23,251 nucleotides of DNA from an uncultured Eubacteriales bacterium (GCA_902768995.1 CACXNN010000012.1:1-23251); one strand, 5' to 3'; shown: positions 13,815 through 21,229, counted from the stretch's first letter. Notes: generated from the sequence alone by a model not told the origin. Program-made: numbers and translations.

Positions 13815-13888
13815 TGGACAACTTTTCGATGGACAATTTTGAGGGTTATGGACCTGTTCAAAGAGGGTGATGGACAACTTTTGGACAA
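13815..13888. repeat. Four TGGACAA direct repeats in two pairs
   Basis: TGGACAA begins at 13815, 13830, 13871 and 13882. The first and third are part of the longer shared block tggacaactttt, and each pair is spaced 11-15 bp. Clustered short repeats like this occur as transposase-binding sites at the ends of some insertion sequences; no transposase is adjacent. Confidence 0.7.
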
Positions 13889-13916
13889 TGTGTTTCTTGT
13901 GCTGGAAATAAAAGAA

Positions 13917-13944
13917 GGAGAGAAAGGTTTCATCCTTTCTCTCC
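13917..13944 (-). terminator. Rho-independent terminator of the rubrerythrin gene
   Basis: Perfect 11-bp arms ggagagaaagg (13917-13927) and cctttctctcc (13934-13944), loop of 6, followed on the minus strand by TTCTTTTATTT. It lies 27 nt after the rubrerythrin stop. Confidence 0.85.
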
Positions 13945-13971
13945 CAAAAGTCCCTGTTTTTCTGGGTTTTC

Positions 13972-14517
13972 TTATTTCCCGAAGTAGCGCTTGAGCAGAC
14001 CTGCAAAGGCCTTGCCGTGTCTGGCCTCATCGCGGGCCATTTCGTGGACGGTGTCGTGGATGGCGTCGAGGTTCAGCTCCTTGGCGCGCTTGGCGAGGGC
14101 GGTCTTGCCGGCGGTGGCGCCGTTCTCGGCCTCCACCCGCATCTTCAGGTTCTTCTCGGTGGAATCGGTCAGGACCTCGCCCAGCAGCTCCGCGAACTTG
14201 GCGGCGTGCTCGGCCTCCTCCAGGCCCGCCTTCACCCAGTATTCGCCGATCTCGGGATAGCCCTCACGATAGTCCACCCGGGCCATGGCCAGGTACATGC
14301 CCACCTCGGTGCACTCGCCGGTGAAGTTCTTACGGAGACCCTCGATGATATCCTCAGGCGCGCCCTGGGCCACGCCCACCACATGCTCGGCGGCCCAGGT
14401 CATTTCCCCGGCCTGCTCGATGAACTTGGAAGCGGGGGCCTTGCAGATGGGGCACTGCTCGGGAGCCTTCTCGCCTTCATACACGTAACCGCAGATGCTG
14501 CATACGAACTTTGCCAT
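13972..14517 (-). CDS. Reverse rubrerythrin (rubredoxin domain N-terminal)
   Basis: 181 residues. The rubredoxin-like iron site (Cys6, Cys9, Cys22, Cys25: CSICG and CPICK) comes first, followed by the ferritin-like di-iron four-helix domain. Its ligands include Glu68 (TGECTEVGMY), the EEAEH motif around residues 100-104, and HEMARDEARHG near the C-terminus. Ordinary rubrerythrin has the rubredoxin domain last; this order defines the 'reverse' type, which in clostridia reduces hydrogen peroxide and oxygen with electrons from NADH via partner proteins. It implies an anaerobe that meets oxygen. The ribosome binding site AGGAGG is optimal; the gene has its own promoter and terminator. Confidence 0.95.
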   Translation of the reverse strand: MAKFVCSICGYVYEGEKAPEQCPICKAPASKFIEQAGEMTWAAEHVVGVAQGAPEDIIEGLRKNFTGECTEVGMYLAMARVDYREGYPEIGEYWVKAGLEEAEHAAKFAELLGEVLTDSTEKNLKMRVEAENGATAGKTALAKRAKELNLDAIHDTVHEMARDEARHGKAFAGLLKRYFGK

Positions 14518-14582
14518 GATAGATCCTCCTGATATGTTTTTATCGGTGTTTCCCCGCCCGTTCGCGGGTACTCATCCTTTAT

Positions 14583-14612
14583 ATTGTAAGGTCTCCCCCG
14601 CCCCTCTGTCAA
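14583..14612 (-). promoter_or_regulatory. Strong sigma-A promoter of the rubrerythrin gene
   Basis: On the minus strand a perfect TTGACA (complement of 14607-14612) and TACAAT (complement of 14583-14588) with an 18-bp spacer. No convincing PerR-type operator was seen beside it. Confidence 0.75.
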
Positions 14613-14636
14613 CACTCGGCGACAAGTTTTTGCCGC

Positions 14637-15044
14637 CTACGCCCCCAGCGTCAGCTCCACCACGGTATCCAGGTCGATCTTGACGCTGTCGGTGAGGAGC
14701 AGGGCGCGATTGGGCTCGTCCAGGCGGCGGACACGGCCGGTGAGGGTCTCGTACTGGCCGCCGTCCTTCTTCTCGTCGGGGACGAAGCGGACGATGGTGA
14801 CCTCCGGCTGCTCCGGCAATCGCTGGCGCAGCAGGGCCAGCTGCCGGTCCAGGGCCAGGAGGGCGTCCTCCCCCAGCTCGGGAGCCGCTTCCGTCAGCCG
14901 CCCCGTCTCGGCGATCTCCCCCTCGAAGCCGGTCAGGGCCGCGAAAGGCAAGAACTGAGCCGCCCGCTTGCCCATGGGCATGGGCGGGTGCTTCTTCGAC
15001 ACAGGCCGAGGCAGATGGAGGATGTCGTCGTACGGGCCGGGCAT
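14637..15044 (-). CDS. YolD-like family protein
   Basis: 135 residues. The N-terminal half carries the YolD signature: MGKRAAQFLPFAALTGFEGEI, where RAxQFxPFAALxGF is typical of this family in Clostridia. A helical stretch and a beta-rich C-terminus (TGRVRRLDEPNRALLLTDSVKIDLDTV) follow. YolD-like proteins are usually encoded next to Y-family polymerases in Bacillota and are thought to act with them in UV/SOS mutagenesis, although the biochemical role is not established. Here it is the last gene of a polymerase - reductase - YolD operon, starting 1 nt after the reductase stop (TGATATG). Confidence 0.85.
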   Translation of the reverse strand: MPGPYDDILHLPRPVSKKHPPMPMGKRAAQFLPFAALTGFEGEIAETGRLTEAAPELGEDALLALDRQLALLRQRLPEQPEVTIVRFVPDEKKDGGQYETLTGRVRRLDEPNRALLLTDSVKIDLDTVVELTLGA

Positions 15045-15045
15045 A

Positions 15046-15669
15046 TCAGCGGATGAAGTTGGTGCGGTTGCCCCGCTCCGTCTCGGGCAGGGGCACGCCG
15101 GCCAGGCGCCCCGCCTCCTGGCACTTCAGGAGGTAGGCCATGTTCCGGGCAAGGTTCCGCATGGTCTGGAGCCCCTCGGCGTCCTCCGCCGCCTCCCCCG
15201 CCTTGGCGCCGTGCATGAGGTTCCAATAGGTGGCTCCCACCACGGGCATGCGGGAGATGCCGAAATACTTGTTGAGCACGTCGAAGCTGGCCGAGGTGCC
15301 GCCCCGCCGGGCCACGGCCACCGCCGCCCCGGGCTTGAAGGCGAAGGCCCCGCTGCCGCTGTAGAAGACCCTGTCCAGGAAGCTGAGGATGCGGCCGGAG
15401 GGATGGGCGTAGTAGACCGGGGTACCGAAGACGAAGCCGTCCGCCGCCTTGGCCTTGGCGATGAAGTCGTTGACCCCGTCGTCCGCCCCGAAGGCGCAGC
15501 CCGCCGCGGTGCACTTGCCGCAGCCCAGGCAATCCCGGAGGGGGCCGTTGCCCACGTTCACGATCTCATAGTCGATCCCCTCCCGCTTCAGCTGTTCGCC
15601 GATCTCCCTGAGGGCCACATAGGTGTTGCCCGTGGGCCGGGCGCTGCCGTTGAGCATCAATACTTTCAT
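15046..15669 (-). CDS. NAD(P)H-dependent FMN reductase / flavodoxin-fold protein
   Basis: 207 residues. The flavodoxin-fold FMN-binding loop is at the N-terminus: LMLNGSARPTGNTYVAL (residues 4-20). The CLGCGKCTAAGC segment (about residues 47-58) and GTPVYYAHPSG (about 82-92) are typical of clostridial NADPH-dependent FMN reductases of the iron-sulfur flavoprotein-like group; these cysteines may bind an iron-sulfur cluster, which is not certain. The exact electron acceptor is unknown. The ribosome binding site GGAGGT precedes the ATG. Its position between the Y-family polymerase and YolD is unusual and may only reflect co-expression under stress. Confidence 0.88.
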   Translation of the reverse strand: MKVLMLNGSARPTGNTYVALREIGEQLKREGIDYEIVNVGNGPLRDCLGCGKCTAAGCAFGADDGVNDFIAKAKAADGFVFGTPVYYAHPSGRILSFLDRVFYSGSGAFAFKPGAAVAVARRGGTSASFDVLNKYFGISRMPVVGATYWNLMHGAKAGEAAEDAEGLQTMRNLARNMAYLLKCQEAGRLAGVPLPETERGNRTNFIR

Positions 15670-15719
15670 CGAATACCTCCATGTATGATTATGCGTTTAT
15701 GCTGCATATATTCACTTCG

Positions 15720-17216
15720 TCAGGCCTTATGGCCGCCGATCTGGGCGTTCCTGTCCTTGGTAGTGGCCCCGTCCTTCAGGTCCATGCCCTTCAGGATGGC
15801 GTTGCCGCCGAATTTCTTGCGGATGTCCAGCACCGCCTGCTGGGCCTGCCGTTCCCGCTGCAGCTGGTTCTGGCGGGCCTGACGGGCCTGCTCCTCCGCC
15901 TCCGGATCGCTGAACAGGTCCAGCTGCTCGCTCTTGCCGCCTGCCGGGTCCATGCCCATCTCCTCCAGCCGCCCGGCCGCCACCTGGACCCGGCGCACCG
16001 TGAGGCTTGGATCCGCCACCCGATCGAAGACGGCCACCAGGGCCGCCGCGATATCCTTGGTGGAGGCGGTGGGCTCCCGGAAACGGTGGCTGCCGTGGGT
16101 GGGCTTGGGGGCGGAGCGGCCATAGTAGTCCACCACCACCTCCCCCTTGTACGGGGTGCCCTGGGCCAGGTTCTCCACGTCGTACCCGATATACAGGTAC
16201 ACCTCCCCCGCCAGCAGGCCCCGATAGACCAGGTCCAACGACAGGTTCTCCGCCATCTCCCGGACGATGAGCCGGGCCTCCGAAAAGGCGTAGGGCCGCA
16301 TGAGCACCTGGCCGCTGCCCACGCTCCTGGACTCCGGCGTGTAGGCCTTGACGGCCGCCAGGGTGCAGGGCTCGTGGCCCCAGGCGTGGTCGATGAGCAG
16401 CTCCGCGTTCACGCCGAAAATCTTGTAGAGGGCGTCCTCGCTGCTCAGGGACATGCGGGCCAGGTCCCCCATGGTGTACACGCCCCGGCTGGCCAGGCGC
16501 CTGGCCGTGCCCATGCCCACCCGCCAGAAGTCGGTGAGGGGCCGATGGTCCCACAGCTGCTCCCGATAGGTCTGCTCCGTGAGCTCCGCCATCCGGGCCC
16601 CGTGCTCGTTGGGTTCGGCGTGCTTGGCCACGATGTCCATGGCTACCTTGGCGAGGTACAGGTTGGTGCCCACCCCCGCCGTGGCGGTGATGCCGGTCTC
16701 CCGCAGCACCTCCTCCATCATCCTCTCCGTCAGCGCCCGGGGCGTGAGGCCGTAGGTCTTTAGGTACGGCGTCAGGTCGATGAACACCTCGTCGATGGAA
16801 TAGACCTGGATGTCCTCCGGGGCCACGTAGCGCAGGTAGACGCTGTATATCCGGGCGCTGTAGGCCATGTACTTCTTCATCTGGGGCGGGGCGGTGATAT
16901 AGTCCGCCTGGAGCGCCGGGTCGGCTGCCAGCTCGCGGGCGAAGGTGGAGCTGCCCTGGAGTCGATGTCGGGGGGCCGCCATCCGCCGCAGGGTGTTGAT
17001 CCGGCGCATGCCCTCCTCCACCTCGAAGAGGCGGGCCCGGCCGGGGATGCCGTGGGCCTTCAGGGCCGGGGACACGGCCAGGCAGATGGTCTTCTCCGTC
17101 CGGCTCCGGTCCGCCACCACCAAGAGGGTGTCCAGGGGGTCCAATCCCCGTTCCACGCACTCCACGGAGGCGTAGAAGGACTTGAGATCGATGGCCGCAT
17201 ACCAGCGCTCTTCCAT
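15720..17216 (-). CDS. Y-family DNA polymerase (UmuC/UvrX/DinB-like)
   Basis: 498 residues, longer than the usual 410-420. Translesion polymerase motifs are intact: AIDLKSFYASVECVERGLDP with Asp10 as the first metal ligand, and YSIDEVFIDLT with Asp142 and Glu143 as the catalytic pair. An HhH-like segment (DFWRVGMGTARRLASRGVYT) and a little-finger domain follow. After residue 430 a tail begins with QLDLF (431-435), a textbook beta-clamp-binding motif, and goes on as a Gln/Arg-rich helix and a charged end that account for the extra length. The start MEERWYAAID follows AAAGGAGGCG. The partner YolD and the extended tail place it with the Bacillota UvrX/YqjW group rather than DinB proper. Its promoter is at 17242-17271. 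Confidence 0.93.
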   Translation of the reverse strand: MEERWYAAIDLKSFYASVECVERGLDPLDTLLVVADRSRTEKTICLAVSPALKAHGIPGRARLFEVEEGMRRINTLRRMAAPRHRLQGSSTFARELAADPALQADYITAPPQMKKYMAYSARIYSVYLRYVAPEDIQVYSIDEVFIDLTPYLKTYGLTPRALTERMMEEVLRETGITATAGVGTNLYLAKVAMDIVAKHAEPNEHGARMAELTEQTYREQLWDHRPLTDFWRVGMGTARRLASRGVYTMGDLARMSLSSEDALYKIFGVNAELLIDHAWGHEPCTLAAVKAYTPESRSVGSGQVLMRPYAFSEARLIVREMAENLSLDLVYRGLLAGEVYLYIGYDVENLAQGTPYKGEVVVDYYGRSAPKPTHGSHRFREPTASTKDIAAALVAVFDRVADPSLTVRRVQVAAGRLEEMGMDPAGGKSEQLDLFSDPEAEEQARQARQNQLQRERQAQQAVLDIRKKFGGNAILKGMDLKDGATTKDRNAQIGGHKA

Positions 17217-17241
17217 ACCCGCGCCTCCTTTCCTTGGATAC

Positions 17242-17271
17242 AGCATACCACAGTCCTGCCCTTCGGTACAA
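17242..17271 (-). promoter_or_regulatory. Sigma-A promoter of the polymerase operon
   Basis: On the minus strand TTGTAC (complement of 17266-17271) and TATGCT (complement of 17242-17247), spacer 18 bp. I looked for a Bacillota LexA box around it and did not find a convincing one. Confidence 0.55.
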
Positions 17272-17274
17272 CAG

Positions 17275-17315
17275 AAAAAACCTGTAAACTGTCCCATGGC
17301 GGGGTCGTTTACAGG
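17275..17315 (-). terminator. Rho-independent terminator of thrC-thrH
   Basis: On the minus strand CCTGTAAAC and GTTTACAGG pair perfectly (9 bp), with further CCC/GGG pairing inside the loop, followed by TTTTTT (complement of 17275-17280). Confidence 0.85.
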
Positions 17316-17338
17316 GGAAGGATCGAATTTCGGCGGTT

Positions 17339-17941
17339 TTAGGAAAGGGCCGACGTGATGGCGTTCAGCAGATCGCTATATTCGGTGAAGGCGGGGAGCT
17401 GGGGATGATCGGCTTTGATCCGCTCCGTGGTGCGGAAGAGAAAGCCCGCCTTGCTGGCAAGGAGCATGTCCAGGTCGTTGTAGCTATCGCCCACGGCGAT
17501 GGTCTCAAAGCCCACGCTTTGCAAGGCCCGGACCGTGGTAAGCTTGGAATCCTTGCAGCGCATGCGGATGTCCAGGAGCTCGCCGCTGGAGGAAACGACC
17601 AGGGAGTTGCAGAAGATGGTGGGCCGGCCCAGCTTCTCCAAAAGGGGCCTGGCGAACTCCTCGAAGGTGTCGCTGAGGATCACCGTCTGGGCCCTGTCCC
17701 TGAGGGCGTCCAGGAAATCCCGGGCGCCGGGCAGGGGGTCGATTTCAGCGATGACGGCCTGTATCTCTCGAAGACCCAGGCCGCGTTCCTTCAAGATGCC
17801 CATGCGCCAGTGCATGAGCTTGCGGTAGTCCGGCTCGTCCCGGGTGGTGCGTTTGAGCTCGGGGATGCCGCTGACCCGGGCAAACTCGATCCAGATCTCC
17901 GGGGTCAATACCCCCTCCATATCCAAACAGACCAGATCCAT
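17339..17941 (-). CDS. thrH: ThrH: HAD-family phosphoserine phosphatase / homoserine phosphotransferase
   Basis: 200 residues. HAD motif I is LDMEGVLTPEIW (the nucleophile is Asp7, and 'DMEGVLxPEIW' is the ThrH hallmark), motif II is ILSDTF, and motif IV is GDSYNDLDML. The nearest characterised protein is ThrH of Pseudomonas aeruginosa, which dephosphorylates phosphoserine and can pass the phosphate to homoserine. It starts 1 nt after thrC ends, so both come from one message. No homoserine kinase gene (thrB) is visible nearby, so I infer it may supply O-phosphohomoserine to ThrC; it could instead be mainly a SerB-type phosphatase. Confidence 0.9.
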   Translation of the reverse strand: MDLVCLDMEGVLTPEIWIEFARVSGIPELKRTTRDEPDYRKLMHWRMGILKERGLGLREIQAVIAEIDPLPGARDFLDALRDRAQTVILSDTFEEFARPLLEKLGRPTIFCNSLVVSSSGELLDIRMRCKDSKLTTVRALQSVGFETIAVGDSYNDLDMLLASKAGFLFRTTERIKADHPQLPAFTEYSDLLNAITSALS

Positions 17942-17942
17942 C

Positions 17943-19430
17943 CTATCCCTCCTGCCCCACGGCCTTGTCCAACACGTAGGAGAGCATCTCTCCCGGCTCG
18001 ATCACGTCCCGATGCCGCACGAGACGCTCTCGAAGGCCCTGCAGATTCTTCGGCATGGGCACCTTCGTGACCGCCGCCAACCGCTCCATGGCGGCAAACT
18101 CGTCCGGCCCCGGCGCCTCTCCCAGGGCCTCCAGCACCGCCGCCGGAAACTTGTAGGGGGAGGCCGTGGAGAGGATCACCACGGGCCTGTGGTCAGGGCA
18201 GGCGGCCTTGTACTGCTGGGCCGCGTCGTAGGCCACCGCCGTATGGGTGTCCATGAGATAGCCGTACTGACGCCAGACCGTCCCGATAGCCCGTTTGGCG
18301 CCCTCGTCGTCGCAGCAGGCGGCGAAGAACAGCTCATCCAGCCGTTGCTTCAGGGCGGCAGGGACCTGGTAGGCCCCGGTCTCGGACAGGGATTTCATGA
18401 GTCGGGCCACCAGATCCGCGTCCCGGGACAGGAGGAACAGCAGCCGTTCCAGGTTGCTGGACACCAGGATGTCCATGGAGGGGGAGATCGTCTTGTAGAA
18501 GGGCCGATTCCGGTCGTAGACGCCGGTGCGCAAAAAGTCGGTCAGGATGTGGTTGGCGTTGGAGGCGCACACCAGCTTGCCCACGGGCAGGCCCAGAGCC
18601 TTGGCGAAATATCCGGCCAGGATGTCGCCGAAGTTGCCGGTGGGGACCACGAAGTCCACCCCTTCTCCCGGGGCGATCCGGCCCGCCCGGACCAGGTCGG
18701 CGTAGGCTTTGAAGTAGTAGACCACCTGGGGCGCCAGGCGCCCGATGTTGATGGAGTTGGCCGAGGACAGCCTCACTCCCTTCCCCGCCAGCAGCTCCTC
18801 CTGCTCCACCGCGGCGAAGATGTTTTTGACGCCGGTCTGGGCGTCGTCGAAGTTGCCGCGGACGGCGCAGACGCAGACGTTGTCCCCGTCCTGGGTGGCC
18901 ATCTGGGCTTGCTGCACGGGGCTGACGCCGCCGTGGGGATAGAAGACCAGGATCCGGGTGCCGGGCACGTTCCGGAAGCCCTCCATGGCGGCCTTGCCCG
19001 TGTCGCCGCTGGTGGCGGTGAGGATGAGGATATCGTCATCGACGCCGCACTTCTCCCGGGCGGCGGTCATGAGCAGGGGCAGCATGGACAAGGCCACGTC
19101 CTTGAAGGCGCTGGTGGGGCCACGAAAGAGCTCCAGAAGGGTATCGTCCCCCACGGACACCGTGGGCGTCAGCTCCTCGGTCTCGAACTTGCCAGCATAG
19201 GCCTGCCGGACCAGGGCGGCCATCTCCGCCTCGGAGAAGGAGGGCAGCAGCACGGTCAAAATCTTCGTGGCCATCTCCTGGGTGGAGAGGGGCAGCAAGG
19301 ATCGCCAGTCGAAGGCAAGGCCGTCGAGGGAGGCGGGGCTGTAGAGGCCGCCGTCCCGGGCCATGCCGTCCAGGATCGCCTGGGCGCTGGACGCCTGCAA
19401 GCTGTCGTTTCGGGTGCTTTGGTAGATCAT
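17943..19430 (-). CDS. thrC: Threonine synthase
   Basis: 495 residues, the length of the longer ThrC class. It converts O-phosphohomoserine to threonine with PLP. The opening IYQSTRND is typical. The PLP lysine is Lys110 in GPTSAFKDVALSML, and the phosphate-binding loop region reads TATSGDTGKAAMEGF. SSANSINIGRLAPQVVYYF and VPTGNFGDILAGYFAK are further conserved segments. AAGGAG precedes the ATG, so the longer in-frame extension is rejected: it would run across the divergent promoter region into hom. It is transcribed divergently from hom and coupled to thrH. Confidence 0.96.
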   Translation of the reverse strand: MIYQSTRNDSLQASSAQAILDGMARDGGLYSPASLDGLAFDWRSLLPLSTQEMATKILTVLLPSFSEAEMAALVRQAYAGKFETEELTPTVSVGDDTLLELFRGPTSAFKDVALSMLPLLMTAAREKCGVDDDILILTATSGDTGKAAMEGFRNVPGTRILVFYPHGGVSPVQQAQMATQDGDNVCVCAVRGNFDDAQTGVKNIFAAVEQEELLAGKGVRLSSANSINIGRLAPQVVYYFKAYADLVRAGRIAPGEGVDFVVPTGNFGDILAGYFAKALGLPVGKLVCASNANHILTDFLRTGVYDRNRPFYKTISPSMDILVSSNLERLLFLLSRDADLVARLMKSLSETGAYQVPAALKQRLDELFFAACCDDEGAKRAIGTVWRQYGYLMDTHTAVAYDAAQQYKAACPDHRPVVILSTASPYKFPAAVLEALGEAPGPDEFAAMERLAAVTKVPMPKNLQGLRERLVRHRDVIEPGEMLSYVLDKAVGQEG

Positions 19431-19475
19431 ATGGCTCCTTGGGCCTCCTCCCCCACCTCCGCAGAGAAAAAAGCC

Positions 19476-19504
19476 TTGCAATTTGTTCCTGTATATGATA
19501 TATT
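19476..19504 (+). promoter_or_regulatory. Sigma-A promoter of hom
   Basis: TTGCAA (19476-19481) and TATATT (19499-19504), spacer 17 bp. It overlaps the thrC promoter, whose -10 box shares bases with this one. Confidence 0.55.
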
Positions 19505-19523
19505 GTCTTTCATTGAAAGTCAA
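19495..19523 (-). promoter_or_regulatory. Sigma-A promoter of thrC-thrH
   Basis: On the minus strand TTGACT (complement of 19518-19523) and TATCAT (complement of 19495-19500), spacer 17 bp. A short palindrome, ctttcattgaaag (19507-19519), lies between the boxes and is a possible operator. Confidence 0.65.
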
Positions 19524-19575
19524 GTGTTTTTCTATTGCGGACATTCGCAAAAGAAAAGCGGAAAGGAGGTCGGCC

Positions 19576-20682
19576 ATGCAGATCGGATTGCTGGGGTACG
19601 GGACCGTGGGCAAAGCGTTCCACGCCCTGAGCAAAGAGCAGCCGGCCCTGACGGTGAAGACGCTCCTCACCCGCCGCCCCCGCGGCACGGGGTGCCGGGA
19701 GACGGATTCTTTCGCCGACATTGTGAATGACCCGAACATCGACCTGGTGGTGGAGCTCATCGGCGGCATCCACCCGGCCTACGAGTACATTTCGGCAGCC
19801 CTGAGGGCCAAGAAGCACGTGGTGACCGCCAACAAGGCGTTGATCTGCGCCTACTATCCGGAGCTGGTGCAGCTGGCCCAGGAGAACGGCGTATGTCTTC
19901 GGTGCACGGCAGCGGCGGGCGGCGGCATCCCCTGGCTGTCCTCCCTGAGCCGGGTGGCCCGGATGGATCGGATAACCGCCGTGGAGGGTATCCTCAACGG
20001 CACCACCAACTACATCCTGTCGGAGATGACGGCCCGCAACGCCGCCTACGGCGAGCTGCTGGCGGAGGCCCAAAAGCTGGGCTACGCTGAAGCCGACCCC
20101 ACCGATGACGTGGAGGGCTATGATGCCCGGCGCAAGCTGGTGCTCAGCGCCAACCTGGCCTTCTCCGCATTGCTCCGGGAGCAGGACATCCCCTGCATCG
20201 GCATCTCCCGCATGACCGTGGCGGACATCGCCTGGGCCCGGGAGCGGGGCCTGGTCTGGAAGCTGATCGCCCGGGCCGAACGCAGGGGCGACGCCGTCAG
20301 CGCCTTCGTCTGCCCCACCCTCTTCCCTGCCTCCACGCCGGAGAGCCAGACCAACGGCAGCGCCAACCTGGTCTCCCTGTACGCCGAGCGCATCGGGAAG
20401 CAGAGCTTTTCCGGCGCCGGAGCGGGGGGCTGGCCCACCGCCTCCAACGTGCTGGCGGACTGTCTGGAGATCGCTGACAGTTCCCGGTCCTTCTATAGCG
20501 ACCGGCCCGCAGCGCCCCTGCCCATCGACAATCACGGGGAGGTCAAGACCTGGCTGTTCCGCAGCTACGGCCGATATGCCGTGCGTCAGGAGACTGCCGC
20601 CGATGCCTTCGAGGCCTATGCCGCCGTATCCGAGATCGACTCCGGGGCGCTGCTGGCGCACCTGCCCTGGGGCATGCTGTAA
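19576..20682 (+). CDS. hom: Homoserine dehydrogenase without ACT domain
   Basis: 368 residues; common Hom proteins are 400-440 with a C-terminal ACT domain, which is absent here. Hom reduces aspartate semialdehyde to homoserine. The NAD(P)-binding motif is GLLGYGTVGKAF (residues 4-15). VVTANKALI (82-90), the NGTTNYIL motif (141-148) and EADPTDDVEGYDARRKL, with a catalytic Lys near 187, are intact. The segment TAAAGGGIPWLSSL replaces the commoner EASVAGGIPI and fits a clostridial subgroup. The ATG follows AAAGGAGGT; an in-frame upstream ATG at 19483 lies inside the promoter and is rejected. It is followed 39 nt later by a separate ACT-domain protein. Confidence 0.95.
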   Translation: MQIGLLGYGTVGKAFHALSKEQPALTVKTLLTRRPRGTGCRETDSFADIVNDPNIDLVVELIGGIHPAYEYISAALRAKKHVVTANKALICAYYPELVQLAQENGVCLRCTAAAGGGIPWLSSLSRVARMDRITAVEGILNGTTNYILSEMTARNAAYGELLAEAQKLGYAEADPTDDVEGYDARRKLVLSANLAFSALLREQDIPCIGISRMTVADIAWARERGLVWKLIARAERRGDAVSAFVCPTLFPASTPESQTNGSANLVSLYAERIGKQSFSGAGAGGWPTASNVLADCLEIADSSRSFYSDRPAAPLPIDNHGEVKTWLFRSYGRYAVRQETAADAFEAYAAVSEIDSGALLAHLPWGML

Positions 20683-20721
20683 GCGCCTATGCCCATGCGT
20701 TTTAGAAAAGGAGGAAAGAGT

Positions 20722-21162
20722 ATGAATTCCAGTTCCCGCTATTATCTGGTGGCAGCGGAGGTGCTGCCGGAGATCTTTTTAAAGGTGGCGGAGGCCAACC
20801 GGCTCCTGCGGGCCGGCGAGGTCGCCACGGCGGGCGACGCGGCTAAGGCCGTGGGCATCAGCCGCAGCGCCTACTACAAGTATCGGGACGCCATCCAGCC
20901 CTTCACCGATATGACCACGGGCCATATCATCACCTTCTACGCCCTGCTGAAGAACCGGTCAGGGGTCCTGTCCAACGTGCTGTCGGTGTTCGCCCGCTCC
21001 GGAGCCAACATCCTGACCATCAACCAAAGCATCCCCACCGACGGCTGCGCTGCCGTCACCATCGCCGCCGAGACCTCCGGCATGACCTGTTCGCTGGAGT
21101 CCCTTCTCTCCGCCGTCAATGCCCTGGACGGCGCGGTCCGCTTCGAGATTTTGGCGGGGTAA
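20722..21162 (+). CDS. ACT domain-containing protein (PheB / UPF0735 family)
   Basis: 146 residues, the family length. The N-terminal part (VLPEIFLKVAEANRLLRAGE, then GDAAKAVGISRSAYYKYRD) looks like a small helix-turn-helix. The C-terminal part is an ACT domain (ITFYALLKNRSGVLSNVLSV, then FARSGANILTINQSIPTDG), the fold that binds amino acids for feedback control. It was named PheB in Bacillus from its place beside pheA, but its real role is not settled. Here it follows an ACT-less hom on the same message (ribosome binding site AAAGGAGGAAAG), suggesting it senses threonine or a related amino acid. The start at MNSSSRYY is set by that site; an ATG 11 codons upstream lacks one. Confidence 0.92.
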   Translation: MNSSSRYYLVAAEVLPEIFLKVAEANRLLRAGEVATAGDAAKAVGISRSAYYKYRDAIQPFTDMTTGHIITFYALLKNRSGVLSNVLSVFARSGANILTINQSIPTDGCAAVTIAAETSGMTCSLESLLSAVNALDGAVRFEILAG

Positions 21163-21191
21163 AGCCCCTTAAGTCCAAGGACAACACCTAT

Positions 21192-21229
21192 GGGTCCGAA
21201 CCGGCTGAACGCTGCTTCGGGCCCTTTTT
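21192..21229 (+). terminator. Rho-independent terminator of hom-ACT
   Basis: gggtccgaa (21192-21200) and ttcgggccc (21216-21224) pair over 9 bp with one G-U, 15-nt loop, then TTTTT (21225-21229). Confidence 0.88.

Larger units (their letters stand above)
13531..13916. other. AT-rich stretch without a convincing gene, probable remnant of a lost gene or element
   Basis: This stretch of nearly 400 bp is visibly richer in A and T than its surroundings. On the plus strand about 28 codons from 13557 read like the end of a helical protein (KLAERRAEDAIKYKAVREQQ, then RFIEDLDG), followed by a less protein-like stretch and a stop near 13700; there is no start. On the minus strand an ORF of 93 codons covers the same bases with poor codon use. 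The section holds an inverted repeat (13622-13722) and four TGGACAA repeats (13815-13888). Together these suggest debris of an insertion sequence or deleted gene, but no transposase is recognisable. Confidence 0.45.

Noticed and set aside
13555..13836. 93-codon minus-strand ORF in the AT-rich stretch
   Set aside because: No ribosome binding site, unusual codon use, overlaps an inverted repeat and an opposing protein-like fragment. More likely part of a decayed element than a gene.
14583..14640. PerR-type operator at the rubrerythrin promoter
   Set aside because: Only one half-site-like TTACAAT is present, and it is the -10 region itself. The second half does not match.
19431..19575. T-box or threonine leader-peptide attenuator before hom or thrC
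   Set aside because: Both leaders are short, with no specifier stem, no T-box sequence, no run of threonine codons and no terminator/antiterminator pair.
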